A stretch of DNA of 64,000 nucleotides, taken from NCBI GenBank assembly GCA_965230415.1, contig CBDDKZ010000005.1, positions 3,534,001 to 3,598,000 on the forward strand. The letters run 5' to 3'. Source of the stretch: CBDDKZ01 sp965230415 (GTDB lineage Bacteria; Bacteroidota; Bacteroidia; Cytophagales; JAAEPT01). The notes below the pieces were generated by a model, which saw only the letters and a program-made list of their open reading frames with translations, had not been told where the DNA came from and did no database searches. The position numbers were made by a program, and so were the translations under genes. Of this stretch, positions 7,448 to 16,236 are shown in pieces. The stretch's first letter is position 1. Each line of letters begins with the position of its first letter.

Positions 7448-9922
7448 TTATTTGCCCAAAAACTTAAAAGCGCCCCAATAAAAAATGTAAGGGTAATCTT
7501 CCCTTAGTTTTAATTGCGCTTGTTTGAATGCTTCGTAGGGGGGGATGTCTTTCACCAACAATTGATAAAAGTTAGACATGAGCGCTTCTGTAGCTGTATC
7601 GTCCACCTGCCACATACTCATAATTATATGATTTACTCCTGCGACCTCCAGGGATCTTTGTAGTCCGTAAACCCCTTCTCCATTTTTAATTTCCCCTAGC
7701 CCTGTTTCACATGCAGAAAGGGTGGCCAGATGTGTATTCATCAAATCGAGGCACGAAAGTTCATAGGCATTAATTATCCCATCTTCCTTCAACGTTTTTG
7801 AGGTGTCGCTTAATTCGGCTAATAGTAGCCCTGAGCCTAGCATGGAATGCAGGTGTTTGTTTTCCGAATCGAAAAAACCGTGTGTGGCAATGTGTAAAAT
7901 ATTAGGCGATTTCATGGATTTCAAAAAGGACTCTGTTGCTTCGGAACCAAGTTTGACAGTCGTGTTTATACCTTTGTTTTTGAAAGAAGAAGCAATAGTT
8001 TTAACCTCTTTCTCTGTTCCGGGCAAATCACTGATTCCGTTTCTAAAACCACCCGAACGCAAGAAAGTAATACTTCTTGATGAGGAGTTATCAGTCTGTT
8101 CATTTTTAGGGAACTGGGGCCTGCCTAAGAGCACTGCGTTTTCATAGGAACCTTGTTTTTGGGCTTGCAACAAGTTTTTACCATTAGTGATATTATAAAC
8201 ATTTAATTCGTCCATTAAATACTTATCTGTTTCGGTGTTTTTCAAAATAGATAGGTTAATAAGATTGTATATACCATCTGGACTCACATAAACACGATCA
8301 ATGCCTTGTAATTTATCCTTGAGAGGAGCCCAATAATAGCGATAAGATTTTTTGTCGGTAATGCGTTGAGAACAAGTGTTTTTGTAATAATTGTAAAGTT
8401 TGCCCTCGAGGTAATTGCCATCTTCGATGCGGACAATTTGGGGGAATTTCATTCCATTTTTCAAAATGAAAAACAGGTAAGATGGTCCCACATCATTTTC
8501 AGATTTCGTTCTTACTATTTCAATCAGGGCCTCATTACTTTTTAGTTTGGCACTCAATTGTTCAAGCAAATTAGAATCTGTATGATTTTGAAAGAGGCTT
8601 GAGCTGGCGGCAAGGTATTTTTCTATTTCGGTGATTTTGGATTGTAAAATTTCAGTTTTAGCCACACGATGGTCATGATCAAAGAGGATCGTTTGGTGAG
8701 CAAGCTCATTTTTCAAATGTTTCCATTCTTCGAACTTATTCTTTTGTTCCAGGTTATCGCTGTTGTAAATGGACTGAAGTAGTTTATTCGACTCATTCAA
8801 AATAATAGCTTTTGTCTTTAATCGATATTCCAGACTATTGTACAATAGCTCATTGTCGATGTTGTTTTTTATCAGTTGTGATTCCGTAAATTGAAATAGT
8901 TGATCAAAGGTGGATTTTGAATCTTTATAGAAGTTTTCTTTCTCATATTCTGAAAGGTACCTGAAGTTGTTGTCGAGGTGAGTCCATTCTAATTCACATG
9001 CTTTGATAAGTTGCTCCTGTGCTAATTGAGTCTTTCCTGTGCGATGAAATAAAGATGCCTGGTTTTTGAGCAATAATATTTGATGATGAGTATCTTCCCC
9101 TATAGCCCGATCATAAAGTTTAAATGCCCTATTTATGAATTTCAATGCGTTATCATAGTCGCCAAGTAAACGATAACACTCGCCCACCTGGTTAAGGGCG
9201 TTGATTCTGTCAACATAATTTTTACCAGCTTCTTTTCTGGTCCACAAATGATGTTGGTACTTATTATTCTTTTTTGCAAAATCGAGTGCACTTTCATAGT
9301 CGGAGAGCGCTATTTTTAGCTCTGCCAGAATACCATATGTGTCAGCATAACGGTTGATTTCCAGTTTTGAGGTATGATTGGAATTCTTGATATAAAGTAA
9401 ATAGTTTTTTAGGTAATGAAAAGCGACATCATATTTCCCTTGTTCAAATAATATCATCCCATATGGTAAATAAGAACGGTATCTGATAGGGTTAGATTTG
9501 GAAAAGCGTTGTTCTCGTTTTGCAATTGCTTCTACCATTAAGTTTTCGGCATCAATCAGGTTTCCCGTTTTGAGGTATAGCAAAGCAAGTTCATCATAGA
9601 CGTCCAGGTCGGCATAAACGGCTCTTTTTCCTTTTTGAAGTTTTTCTTTAGCGTATGTTAGTGCTTTTGAGAGGTGTTCTTCTGCGCCCTTGTAGTCGCC
9701 CTGCTCGGAGAGAATAAAACCAATTGTGAGCAGGTAAGGGTTTGCCTTTTTGGCACTTTTGCCTTTCTTTTCATAGTGGGCCAATTTGGCGTTTCCGTAT
9801 TCAATTGCTTTTTCATAATTGTCTTTTTTTACCATTCGCATCATCACACGATTTGATAAATTTTGCCCGTAAACTTGAAGAAGCAATGACAGGAAAAAGA
9901 CAAAAGAGAAAAATAAGCGCAT
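7448..9922 (-). CDS. TPR-repeat protein with C-terminal CHAT (caspase-like) peptidase domain
   Basis: The protein has a signal peptide (MRLFFSFVFFLSLLLQVYGQ), about 300 residues of TPR repeats (for example GDYKGAEEHLSKALTYA, GNLIDAENLMVEAIA and GDYDNALKFINRAFKLY), an alpha-helical middle, and a CHAT domain from about residue 500. The catalytic His lies in HIATHGFFD (about 681) and the Cys in LSACETGLG (about 738), so the protease site looks intact. I choose the ATG at 9920-9922 because it overlaps the stop codon of the preceding barrel-protein gene by one base (TAATG), indicating translational coupling; a longer start at 9958 would spoil the signal peptide. CHAT proteins are caspase/separase relatives; secreted TPR-CHAT proteins are frequent in Bacteroidetes, and their substrates are mostly unknown. 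Confidence 0.88.
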   Translation of the reverse strand: MRLFFSFVFFLSLLLQVYGQNLSNRVMMRMVKKDNYEKAIEYGNAKLAHYEKKGKSAKKANPYLLTIGFILSEQGDYKGAEEHLSKALTYAKEKLQKGKRAVYADLDVYDELALLYLKTGNLIDAENLMVEAIAKREQRFSKSNPIRYRSYLPYGMILFEQGKYDVAFHYLKNYLLYIKNSNHTSKLEINRYADTYGILAELKIALSDYESALDFAKKNNKYQHHLWTRKEAGKNYVDRINALNQVGECYRLLGDYDNALKFINRAFKLYDRAIGEDTHHQILLLKNQASLFHRTGKTQLAQEQLIKACELEWTHLDNNFRYLSEYEKENFYKDSKSTFDQLFQFTESQLIKNNIDNELLYNSLEYRLKTKAIILNESNKLLQSIYNSDNLEQKNKFEEWKHLKNELAHQTILFDHDHRVAKTEILQSKITEIEKYLAASSSLFQNHTDSNLLEQLSAKLKSNEALIEIVRTKSENDVGPSYLFFILKNGMKFPQIVRIEDGNYLEGKLYNYYKNTCSQRITDKKSYRYYWAPLKDKLQGIDRVYVSPDGIYNLINLSILKNTETDKYLMDELNVYNITNGKNLLQAQKQGSYENAVLLGRPQFPKNEQTDNSSSRSITFLRSGGFRNGISDLPGTEKEVKTIASSFKNKGINTTVKLGSEATESFLKSMKSPNILHIATHGFFDSENKHLHSMLGSGLLLAELSDTSKTLKEDGIINAYELSCLDLMNTHLATLSACETGLGEIKNGEGVYGLQRSLEVAGVNHIIMSMWQVDDTATEALMSNFYQLLVKDIPPYEAFKQAQLKLREDYPYIFYWGAFKFLGK

Positions 9923-10653
9923 TATATTTTCATAGATTTGATTTGAAACAAATACCATTTAAAGCCGACAGTTAAGAGCGAGAATTTGGAAAAATCGCTA
10001 TTTAGCTCTTCAAGGAATGCTCCGTTTGTACCTTTTGTATTTAAAATGTTGGACTTAAATGTGAAATGCCAGCCGATAGCAGCTTCAGCTCGTCGAAAAA
10101 ATACGCGATGCACTGATATGGTGTGAGCGGTATAAAAAGCCTTAAATACATGCTCTTCGAATGGAACGAATTCATAAACGTCAATTTCTTCTTCATCCTC
10201 AGTTACATAAACACCAGAGTGCGAGGATGCTAATATGAAATTGAAATTCAGGGTATAATCCAGGTATAATTTTGGAGTGAGGTAGTAGTTGTAACCCAAA
10301 GGTATATTTAATCCAACCGCATTGATGGTGTAGTAACTGATAGAATCTGAATGCTGTTCCAAAGGCGTATTTTCAATAAACGATTTATGAAATCCCATGT
10401 CGTTGTTGCTATAAATATCATAGAACAAAAAATGTACTCCCAGTCCCGTTATGATTGCTTTATTCGGGTCCAGCTTTTGTTCAAGATTGAGTCCGAAACT
10501 TCCATTATATAAATCATCATTACCTGCCGCAACATCCATATATACTTTAGCTCTTAGTTGTGAGTAGGAGGGAGGGCTAACTAAAAAGAATAAAAGTCCA
10601 GCAATGTAAATACCTGGGCAAAAGTACCTTTCAGGTGATTTAGTAGATGGCAT
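9922..10653 (-). CDS. Predicted outer-membrane beta-barrel protein, paralogue of the next gene upstream
   Basis: The 243-residue protein has an N-terminal signal (GIYIAGLLFFLVSPPSYSQ) followed by alternating amphipathic strands with aromatic residues, ending in a strand-like GFKWYLFQIKSMKI. This is the usual shape of a small Bacteroidetes outer-membrane barrel, though I do not recognise a named family. It aligns along its length with the product of 10730-11392: shared features include LDPNKxIxxGLGxHxLxxDxYSxxDMGF, the LTPxxYLxY segment and the FSxFxLxTxGxKWY end. Its stop overlaps the CHAT start by one base. A 77-base gap separates it from the paralogue. Function unknown; a link to the CHAT protein is inferred from coupling. 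Confidence 0.7.
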   Translation of the reverse strand: MPSTKSPERYFCPGIYIAGLLFFLVSPPSYSQLRAKVYMDVAAGNDDLYNGSFGLNLEQKLDPNKAIITGLGVHFLFYDIYSNNDMGFHKSFIENTPLEQHSDSISYYTINAVGLNIPLGYNYYLTPKLYLDYTLNFNFILASSHSGVYVTEDEEEIDVYEFVPFEEHVFKAFYTAHTISVHRVFFRRAEAAIGWHFTFKSNILNTKGTNGAFLEELNSDFSKFSLLTVGFKWYLFQIKSMKI

Positions 10654-10729
10654 GATGTTTAGTTGATCAATTGCTTGTACAAATATGAATAACTCAAATG
10701 TAGTAAATTGAAATTCAATTACGTAAAGA

Positions 10730-11392
10730 TTATATACTTTTTGACTTTAGCTGATAGAAGTACCATTTTATTCCTATTGTTCCTAATACGAAATTAGAAA
10801 AATCGTTGTTTAAAGCTCTGAGGTAACCTTTGGTATGATCTGGTCTTTTGATGATACCGGATTTAAACGTAAAATTCCAACCAAGAGAGAATTGTAGCCT
10901 GCGCATAAAAATTCTATTAAATGCGAAGGTGTGCGAAGTATATAAAGATTTGAATATCTCTTTGGTAAATGGCTCGTTATCATAACTATAGAAACGGCCA
11001 CTAGTATGATTATCGAAATCATAATCATTGGCAACAAAGAAACCTGAGTGAGTGAAACCTAAAAGGAAATTAATATTTACACAATAACTGAGATAGAATC
11101 TGGGAGTGAGGTAAAGGTTAAAGGCAACGGGGATATTGATGCCTCTTGCTTTTATTAAATACCCCGAATAATTCGTGACACCTCTTTTCAATACTGAATC
11201 GATAGGCATTTGATGTGGTGAGTTTACTATATACTCGTCGTAAAACCCCATGTCGTCCTTACTGTACAAATCGAACATCAGCAAATGTGCGCCTAGCCCT
11301 GCTGTAATAGATTTATTGGGGTCTAAAGGGTATTCTGCTGTAGTACCAACGCTTAGATGAAAAATATTGACTATATCCTCCGAATAATTCAA
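10730..11392 (-). CDS. Predicted outer-membrane beta-barrel protein; N-terminus displaced, possible frameshift
   Basis: The 220-residue open frame from a TTG at 11392 aligns with the mature part of the downstream paralogue but lacks a signal peptide. In the same frame, upstream codons to about 11449 encode IIALLTGIEARAQ followed by IKFKAYL, which looks like the end of a signal peptide and aligns with SYSQ-LRAKVYM of the paralogue. No ATG occurs in this frame. An ATG at 11497-11499 lies in another frame and reads MNLIRLKPVPHLIRSTVSLL to a stop at 11425-11427. A single-base shift inside the signal region would join the two. The gene is either frameshifted, uses a rare start, or contains a sequencing error. 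Function unknown. Confidence 0.6.
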   Translation of the reverse strand: MNYSEDIVNIFHLSVGTTAEYPLDPNKSITAGLGAHLLMFDLYSKDDMGFYDEYIVNSPHQMPIDSVLKRGVTNYSGYLIKARGINIPVAFNLYLTPRFYLSYCVNINFLLGFTHSGFFVANDYDFDNHTSGRFYSYDNEPFTKEIFKSLYTSHTFAFNRIFMRRLQFSLGWNFTFKSGIIKRPDHTKGYLRALNNDFSNFVLGTIGIKWYFYQLKSKSI

Positions 11393-11548
11393 ATAGGCTT
11401 TAAACTTAATTTGTGCCCGAGCTTCTATGCCTGTAAGTAAAGCAATGATACGGTACTGCGAATAAGGTGTGGTACTGGCTTCAAACGGATAAGGTTCATT
11501 CTTAATAACTGTATGAATACAGCTACGGAAATGAAGTAAGAAGGATAT

Positions 11549-11582
11549 AAAAAAACGCTGACCTATAGGACAGCGTTTTTTT
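11549..11582 (-). terminator. Bidirectional hairpin terminator downstream of pdhB
   Basis: AAAAACGCTG (11551-11560) pairs with CAGCGTTTTT (11571-11580) around a ten-base loop, with A and T tracts on both sides. It follows the pdhB stop codon by 24 bases on the minus strand and separates pdhB from the barrel-protein operon. Confidence 0.85.
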
Positions 11583-11605
11583 ATATTATATAAGTGTTTT
11601 GTACT

Positions 11606-12583
11606 TTAAACGTAAAGTACAGAGTTGATAGCTTCAACGGCTCTTTTGGTACTTGGTAATATTTCATCTATCAATGTAGGAGCATAAGGAAGTGGTACGT
11701 CTTTGTTATTTACACGATGTACCGGAGCGTCTAAGTAATCGAATGCATATTTTTGAATATGATATGCGAGCTCTGAAGAAATAGAACCTAGAGGCCATGA
11801 TTCTTCTATTACAACCAGTCTATTGGTTTTCTTTACAGAGTTTACGATGGTCTCATAATCAATAGGACGGATTGTTCTTAGATCTATAACTTCACAAGAA
11901 ACGCCGTTCTTAGCCATTTCATTAGCTGTTTCATGTGCTACTTTCATCATCTTACCAAAAGAAACCAAAGTAACGTCATTACCTTCTTTTACGACTTCAG
12001 CGACACCAATAGGTAATAAAAATTCACCTTCAGGTACAGGTCCTTTATCGCCATACATGAGTTCTGATTCCATGAAAACAACCGGATCGTTGTCACGAAT
12101 CGCAGATTTTAATAATCCTTTGGCATTATAGGGGTTAGAAGCAACGACAACTTTCAAACCAGGAGTATTTGCATACCAGTTATCAAAGTTTTGAGAATGT
12201 TGAGAACTCAACATACCTGCGTTACCTGTAGCTCCTCTGAATACGATGGGACAACTATATTGACCTCCTGACATTGACATCATTTTGGCTGCTCCATTTA
12301 TGATCTGATCAATTGCTACAAGAGAGAAATTAAAGGTCATAAATTCAATGATAGGTCTTAAACCATTCATTGATGCGCCAATTCCAATCCCTGTAAATCC
12401 AAGTTCAGCGATAGGAGTATCTAATACTCTTTCCGGACCAAATTCATCAAGCATGCCCAGACTCACTTTGTACGGACCATTATATTCAGCTACTTCTTCA
12501 CCCATTAAGAAGACATTTTCATCTCTTCTCATTTCTTCTGACATAGCTTCTCGAAGTGCTTCTCTGAATTGTATTTCTCTCAT
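11606..12583 (-). CDS. pdhB: Pyruvate dehydrogenase E1 component, beta subunit
   Basis: The 325-residue product is a transketolase-like E1-beta subunit. It opens with REIQFREALREAMSEEMRRD, has GEEVAEYNGPYKVSLGM, ERVLDTPIAELGFTGIGIG and the later GNAGMLSSQHSQ and PIDYETIVNSVKKTNR segments. With the alpha subunit it binds thiamine diphosphate and decarboxylates pyruvate for the lipoyl-E2 component. The length fits the bacterial two-subunit E1 enzymes. The alpha subunit and E2 genes are not in the window, so it appears as a single gene with its own promoter (12608-12638) and terminator (11549-11582). A branched-chain E1-beta is a possible alternative, but the sequence reads closer to PdhB. Confidence 0.92.
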   Translation of the reverse strand: MREIQFREALREAMSEEMRRDENVFLMGEEVAEYNGPYKVSLGMLDEFGPERVLDTPIAELGFTGIGIGASMNGLRPIIEFMTFNFSLVAIDQIINGAAKMMSMSGGQYSCPIVFRGATGNAGMLSSQHSQNFDNWYANTPGLKVVVASNPYNAKGLLKSAIRDNDPVVFMESELMYGDKGPVPEGEFLLPIGVAEVVKEGNDVTLVSFGKMMKVAHETANEMAKNGVSCEVIDLRTIRPIDYETIVNSVKKTNRLVVIEESWPLGSISSELAYHIQKYAFDYLDAPVHRVNNKDVPLPYAPTLIDEILPSTKRAVEAINSVLYV

Positions 12584-12607
12584 AGTATCATCTCAATTTT
12601 CAATGAC

Positions 12608-12638
12608 CAAAATTAACTATTAGTATTGTTTATTTCAA
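12608..12638 (-). promoter_or_regulatory. Promoter of pdhB (Bacteroidetes type)
   Basis: On the minus strand TTG (12638-12636) is followed after exactly 20 bases by TAATTTTG (12615-12608). This matches the Bacteroidetes -33 TTG and -7 TAnnTTTG consensus. Transcription would begin near 12601, leaving an 18-base leader before the ATG at 12583. Confidence 0.75.
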
Positions 12639-12651
12639 GATTCAAATTCAT

Positions 12652-12690
12652 AAAAAAAGGCCTGCGTATTGCTTTGCAGACCTTTTTTTG
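12652..12690 (-). terminator. Terminator of the OmpA/TPR lipoprotein gene
   Basis: AAAAAAAGGCCTGC (12652-12665) pairs with GCAGACCTTTTTTT (12676-12689) with one G-T pair. It lies 17 bases past the stop of the lipoprotein gene and just upstream of the pdhB promoter. Confidence 0.8.
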
Positions 12691-12706
12691 TGGATAAGTT
12701 TCTTAA

Positions 12707-14494
12707 TTATTGAAATATAGCTTTAAAAGTAGCGTTTTCTCTGTAGGCTAAGAATTCCAAATCTTTAAGTGCTTTCTCTTTTAAGTTTGCATCGATGGCA
12801 AAAGCTTCTTTTAATTGAAGGGCTACGCCGTCAACGTTTTTCTTTCTTGCCTGTACAATTGCTGCTCCATAGAATGCGATAGCATCTTGTTTGTCTATGT
12901 AAGTAGCGCTTTCAAAAGACTTTTCAGCACTCTCAAAATCTTTACTTAACAATTGAGCAAGTCCCAGGTTAAATGTAACACCTGCTATTTCATCACTTGA
13001 TGCTCCTAATGAACTAACTGCACTTGTGTAATCTCCTTTCATGATGTAAGCCGCTCCAAGACCTGCGTTGATACTCTTTTGAAGATCTGCATCGGCAGAA
13101 GAAGCCTGGCCTAAAGTAGATATACATTCTTCTCTTTTCCCTGAAATAAGCTGACAAGCTCCTTTGTTGTTCAAGGCAAAAGGATTGCTCTCTTTGTTGA
13201 TTGATAAATCAAACTGTGCAATGGCTTTAGAAATAAGGCCTTTTTTGTCTACATCACTCGTCGCTTTTGAAGCTTTTTCCATGTACACAGCACCTAAATT
13301 GTTGTGCGATTGGTAACTGCCATGGTATTTAGTAGCAGCTTCATAAATTTTTTCTTTTTCATCAAGAAGTGGCGTTAAGGTAGCTGCATACATAAGTTCT
13401 TCATAAGATAGTGTATCGCCGTTAGCTTCGCCTTTTGAAATTGCTGTTGCCAATAAACTGATCTCAGCATCGGTTTTCTTAGGTTTAATACTAAGTATTT
13501 CCGTTCTAGAATAACGTAGTTGCGGATAGATGTCTGAAGTTAACTTGTCATAGTAAGACAGTTTGGAAAGTTTCTTTTCCTGTGCTTCGAAAGATTCTCC
13601 GGACTTTGTAATGTTAAGCACTTCACCTTTTTGGCTTCCGCTAAGGTCGCTTGCATTAACAAGTTTGATGAATTCATCCCACTTTTGGAATATGGCTACT
13701 TTTTCAAACTTAATAGAATCGGCCATGCCTTTGTAGTCATAGTCCTTCATCTTTTTGAAATAGAATTTTCTTATAACTTCAGCACGTTCTTCTGCAAGTT
13801 TTGAGTTGATACTTTCCAAACCTTCAGGAGAGTGAGAACCATAAATAGTTACTGTTTTAGTAGCGTTTTTGCTAGCTATAAATGCGTCTAATTTTTGACC
13901 TGCATCACCTCTAGTTTCGGTACTTCTAAGTCTTGAACTTCCTTTGTCGAAGTTAAAAACTACCCTTGTAGGTATTAATTCTTCCTGGTTATTATATCCG
14001 TGAGGAGCATAAGCTACTTTATGTGTAGGCTTTACTAACTTACAAGTAGTTATAACACCATCAGCGATTTTTAATTCAGGAGTTTCTTTGAACTTGGTTT
14101 TATCAAGGTTTGATGCAATACCTTTTATTTTAAGTTCACCGGTTTCCATTTCATCAACAAATCCCATGGAAAATTTTTTGGTGATACTTGGTTGTTCTAC
14201 TTTATGATTCGGGAATTCAGTATCTGAAAATTCAAATACTTCGAAGTCTGCTGTAGGATCACCGTATGTGTAATAAGTTTTAATCGTATATAAACGATTT
14301 TTTCTTAACATACCTACCGGCAATGTTGCCGATACGTGGAAAATTACAGAGTCTCCGTGTAATTCTAATGGTGATGGATTTACGACTAATTCTTGTTCTT
14401 TAGCCATTTTTACCATTTTATCGTAACTACACCCTCCTAGTAGTACGAGTCCGATTAATAATAGAAAAAGCGTGTTATGTCTTGTTAAGGCCAT
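12707..14494 (-). CDS. OmpA-like/TPR lipoprotein
   Basis: The protein (595 residues from this start) begins with a lipoprotein signal MALTRHNTLFLLLIGLVLLGGC, so it should be anchored in the envelope. A beta-rich region with several strands follows; near residue 190 an OmpA-like section appears (VVFNFDKGSSRLRSTETRGD, then TVTIYGSHSPEG and AEERAEVIRKFY). The C-terminal half holds TPR-like repeats (for example GDYTSAVSSLGASS, KDFESAEKSFESATYID). This combination is common in Bacteroidetes and suggests a peptidoglycan-associated structural lipoprotein; the exact role is unknown. I use the ATG at 14494 because it starts the lipoprotein signal directly; an ATG at 14560 would put 22 polar residues before it. 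Confidence 0.8.
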   Translation of the reverse strand: MALTRHNTLFLLLIGLVLLGGCSYDKMVKMAKEQELVVNPSPLELHGDSVIFHVSATLPVGMLRKNRLYTIKTYYTYGDPTADFEVFEFSDTEFPNHKVEQPSITKKFSMGFVDEMETGELKIKGIASNLDKTKFKETPELKIADGVITTCKLVKPTHKVAYAPHGYNNQEELIPTRVVFNFDKGSSRLRSTETRGDAGQKLDAFIASKNATKTVTIYGSHSPEGLESINSKLAEERAEVIRKFYFKKMKDYDYKGMADSIKFEKVAIFQKWDEFIKLVNASDLSGSQKGEVLNITKSGESFEAQEKKLSKLSYYDKLTSDIYPQLRYSRTEILSIKPKKTDAEISLLATAISKGEANGDTLSYEELMYAATLTPLLDEKEKIYEAATKYHGSYQSHNNLGAVYMEKASKATSDVDKKGLISKAIAQFDLSINKESNPFALNNKGACQLISGKREECISTLGQASSADADLQKSINAGLGAAYIMKGDYTSAVSSLGASSDEIAGVTFNLGLAQLLSKDFESAEKSFESATYIDKQDAIAFYGAAIVQARKKNVDGVALQLKEAFAIDANLKEKALKDLEFLAYRENATFKAIFQ

Positions 14495-14610
14495 TTTAAC
14501 GTATTTAACGATGGTTCGTGTATAAGGCGCTAATCTATTGCTATTATTTTTTTGTTGCAAAGTTGTGGCGATTTTTTTCTTAATTATTTTTTTTTATATT
14601 ATTGCAGAAA

Positions 14611-14618
14611 CAAAGTTA
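14611..14618 (-). promoter_or_regulatory. Candidate -7 element for the OmpA/TPR lipoprotein gene
   Basis: TAACTTTG on the minus strand matches TAnnTTTG exactly, about 115 bases upstream of the chosen start. No TTG is found at the expected 19-21 base spacing, so this is a weaker call. Confidence 0.4.
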
Positions 14619-14641
14619 GTAGCTTAAAATTTAGATCAGTT

Positions 14642-14860
14642 ATGCAAAAAATTCAAGCATTCTGGGAGCAACAATTTTTTGGAGTATGTGAACGTTTAGG
14701 GCAAAAAATAGGCGTTTCCACAACTAGTATCCGTGTTTTCTTTATTTATACCAGTTTCCTGACCTATGGTTCACCAGTTGTATTATATCTTGCCCTTGCT
14801 TTCGTATTAAATATTCGCAAGCACCTACGTAAAAAAAGAAGCTTTTACTACGATCTTTAG
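14642..14860 (+). CDS. PspC-domain small membrane protein
   Basis: From the ATG at 14642 the product has 72 residues. It contains the PspC pattern FGVCERLGQKIGVSTTSIRVFFIYTSFL, followed by a hydrophobic segment (VVLYLALAFVLNI) and a basic end. PspC-domain proteins are small inner-membrane proteins, some involved in envelope stress signalling; single-domain members in Bacteroidetes have no assigned function. The sequence upstream of 14642 in this frame is low-complexity and unlikely to be coding. It converges with the glycosyltransferase gene, the two stop regions overlapping by four bases. Confidence 0.75.
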   Translation: MQKIQAFWEQQFFGVCERLGQKIGVSTTSIRVFFIYTSFLTYGSPVVLYLALAFVLNIRKHLRKKRSFYYDL

Positions 14861-15876
14861 AAGTTTAGATCCTTAAAGGACTTCATTTTTAATATGAAAT
14901 GCCTCCATACGATGGAGCCTGCATAAATTTCTTTATGATTGGTTTTAATAATTTCTTTTTGTGCTTTTCGCCGGCCTCTTAGCCATATCGTAATATTCTT
15001 GTAAAAAGAAACATGCGCCCTGAAGATTGCCCAGGCATCTCTGGGGTAACCTACGGCTATAAAATCTATAAAAGCCACTCCGTCTAATATCATCCTGAAT
15101 AGTAGTATGGGCAGAAACTGCCGCTTTGGAAGGTTTTTGAATAAAAGAACCAGACCATTTCTGAAATTTAAGAAAGTTTTTCTGGGGTTAGATTTATGCA
15201 AGGTGCCGCCTCCAACATGGTATACCTCACTGGTACCACAGTAGTAGATGCTGTGACCATGATTTTTTATACGCCAGCAAAGGTCTATTTCTTCCATATG
15301 GGCAAAGAAAGAGCTATCGAGTCCTCCCATTTCATGGTATACTTTTGAACGGATGGTGAGGCAGGCTCCCGTCGCCCAGAAGATTTCACATAAGTCATTA
15401 TATTGTCCCTCATCTTTTTCTAAATGAGTAAAAATTCGACCCCTACAAAAAATATAACCCAGCTTGTCTATAAAACCACCTGCGGCACCGGCATGCTCAA
15501 ACATGTCACGTTCGTTAAACGATTTTATTTTCGGTTGACAGGCGGCAATTTTATCATTCTCCTCCAATAATTGTATAAGAGGAGAAAGCCACCCGGGGGT
15601 AACTTCTACATCGGAGTTTAAGAGTACGTAATACTTGTACTCTTTAAGCTGTTCCAAAGCTTTGTTGTATCCATCGCAAAAGCCATGATTTACTTCATGT
15701 CTTATTAATTCTATTGATGGATAATTATGCTCTAAAAAAGAAATGGAATCGTCTGTAGAACCATTATCGGCTACTACAATTGTAGCATCGTCGCTGTGGG
15801 TGGTCACGCTTGGCAAGAAGTCTTCTAAAAATTGCCGCCCGTTCCAGTTAAGAATGACAATGGCTACATCTTTCAT
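14857..15876 (-). CDS. Glycosyltransferase family 2
   Basis: The 339-residue protein starts with the GT-A fold pattern VAIVILNWNGRQFLEDFLPS and VVADNGSTDDS, then NHGFCDGYNKAL and LLNSDVEVTPGWL, which carries the metal-binding Asp. The motif SSFFAHMEEIDLCWRIKNHG is typical of rhamnosyl-type GT2 enzymes acting on surface polysaccharides. The C-terminal 100 residues are hydrophobic and basic in patches, suggesting peripheral membrane association. The gene follows ybaB by three bases and is the last of a hisS-gliding protein-ybaB-GT2 run. The sugar and acceptor cannot be told. Confidence 0.9.
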   Translation of the reverse strand: MKDVAIVILNWNGRQFLEDFLPSVTTHSDDATIVVADNGSTDDSISFLEHNYPSIELIRHEVNHGFCDGYNKALEQLKEYKYYVLLNSDVEVTPGWLSPLIQLLEENDKIAACQPKIKSFNERDMFEHAGAAGGFIDKLGYIFCRGRIFTHLEKDEGQYNDLCEIFWATGACLTIRSKVYHEMGGLDSSFFAHMEEIDLCWRIKNHGHSIYYCGTSEVYHVGGGTLHKSNPRKTFLNFRNGLVLLFKNLPKRQFLPILLFRMILDGVAFIDFIAVGYPRDAWAIFRAHVSFYKNITIWLRGRRKAQKEIIKTNHKEIYAGSIVWRHFILKMKSFKDLNF

Positions 15877-15879
15877 AGT

Positions 15880-16212
15880 TTAGAATAATGAACTAAGGTC
15901 CATACCAGGAATGTTTGGAAGCATGCCACTGGTACTTTTCCGCATTTCATCCTGTATTTTAACTTCTATATCCTGTAGTGCTTTATTTGTGGCGGCAATA
16001 ATCAAATCCTGAAGCATTTGAATATCTTCTTTGGAAACAAGAGATTCGTCCATTTCAATACTAATCACTTCCCGATGACCATTGACAGTAGCTTTGACCA
16101 TACCGGCTCCAGACTCGCCAACGGTAGTAATGCTTTTTAAATTCTCTTTAGCCTTCTTAATATTTTCCTGGGCTTCCTGAATTTTGCCCATCATACTGTT
16201 TAAATCGAACAT
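15880..16212 (-). CDS. YbaB/EbfC family nucleoid-associated protein
   Basis: The 110-residue protein has the YbaB pattern MMGKIQEAQENIKKAKENL, with long helices flanking a small sheet containing MVKATVNGHREVISIEMDESLV. YbaB/EbfC proteins are dimeric DNA-binding proteins that coat the nucleoid. In most bacteria ybaB sits between dnaX and recR; here it sits between a gliding-domain protein and a glycosyltransferase, so the usual repair-gene context is missing. The C-terminus (LPNIPGMDLSSLF) is typical of Bacteroidetes members. Confidence 0.9.
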   Translation of the reverse strand: MFDLNSMMGKIQEAQENIKKAKENLKSITTVGESGAGMVKATVNGHREVISIEMDESLVSKEDIQMLQDLIIAATNKALQDIEVKIQDEMRKSTSGMLPNIPGMDLSSLF

Positions 16213-16236
16213 GCTATGTAGATTTTGGCGTGCAAG

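Noticed and set aside
7703..7718. Partial match to the parS site (TGTTTCACATGCAGAA) inside the CHAT gene
   Set aside because: Four mismatches to the palindromic consensus, no symmetry, and a coding location far from parAB. Similar partial matches near 11927 and 48221 are equally weak.
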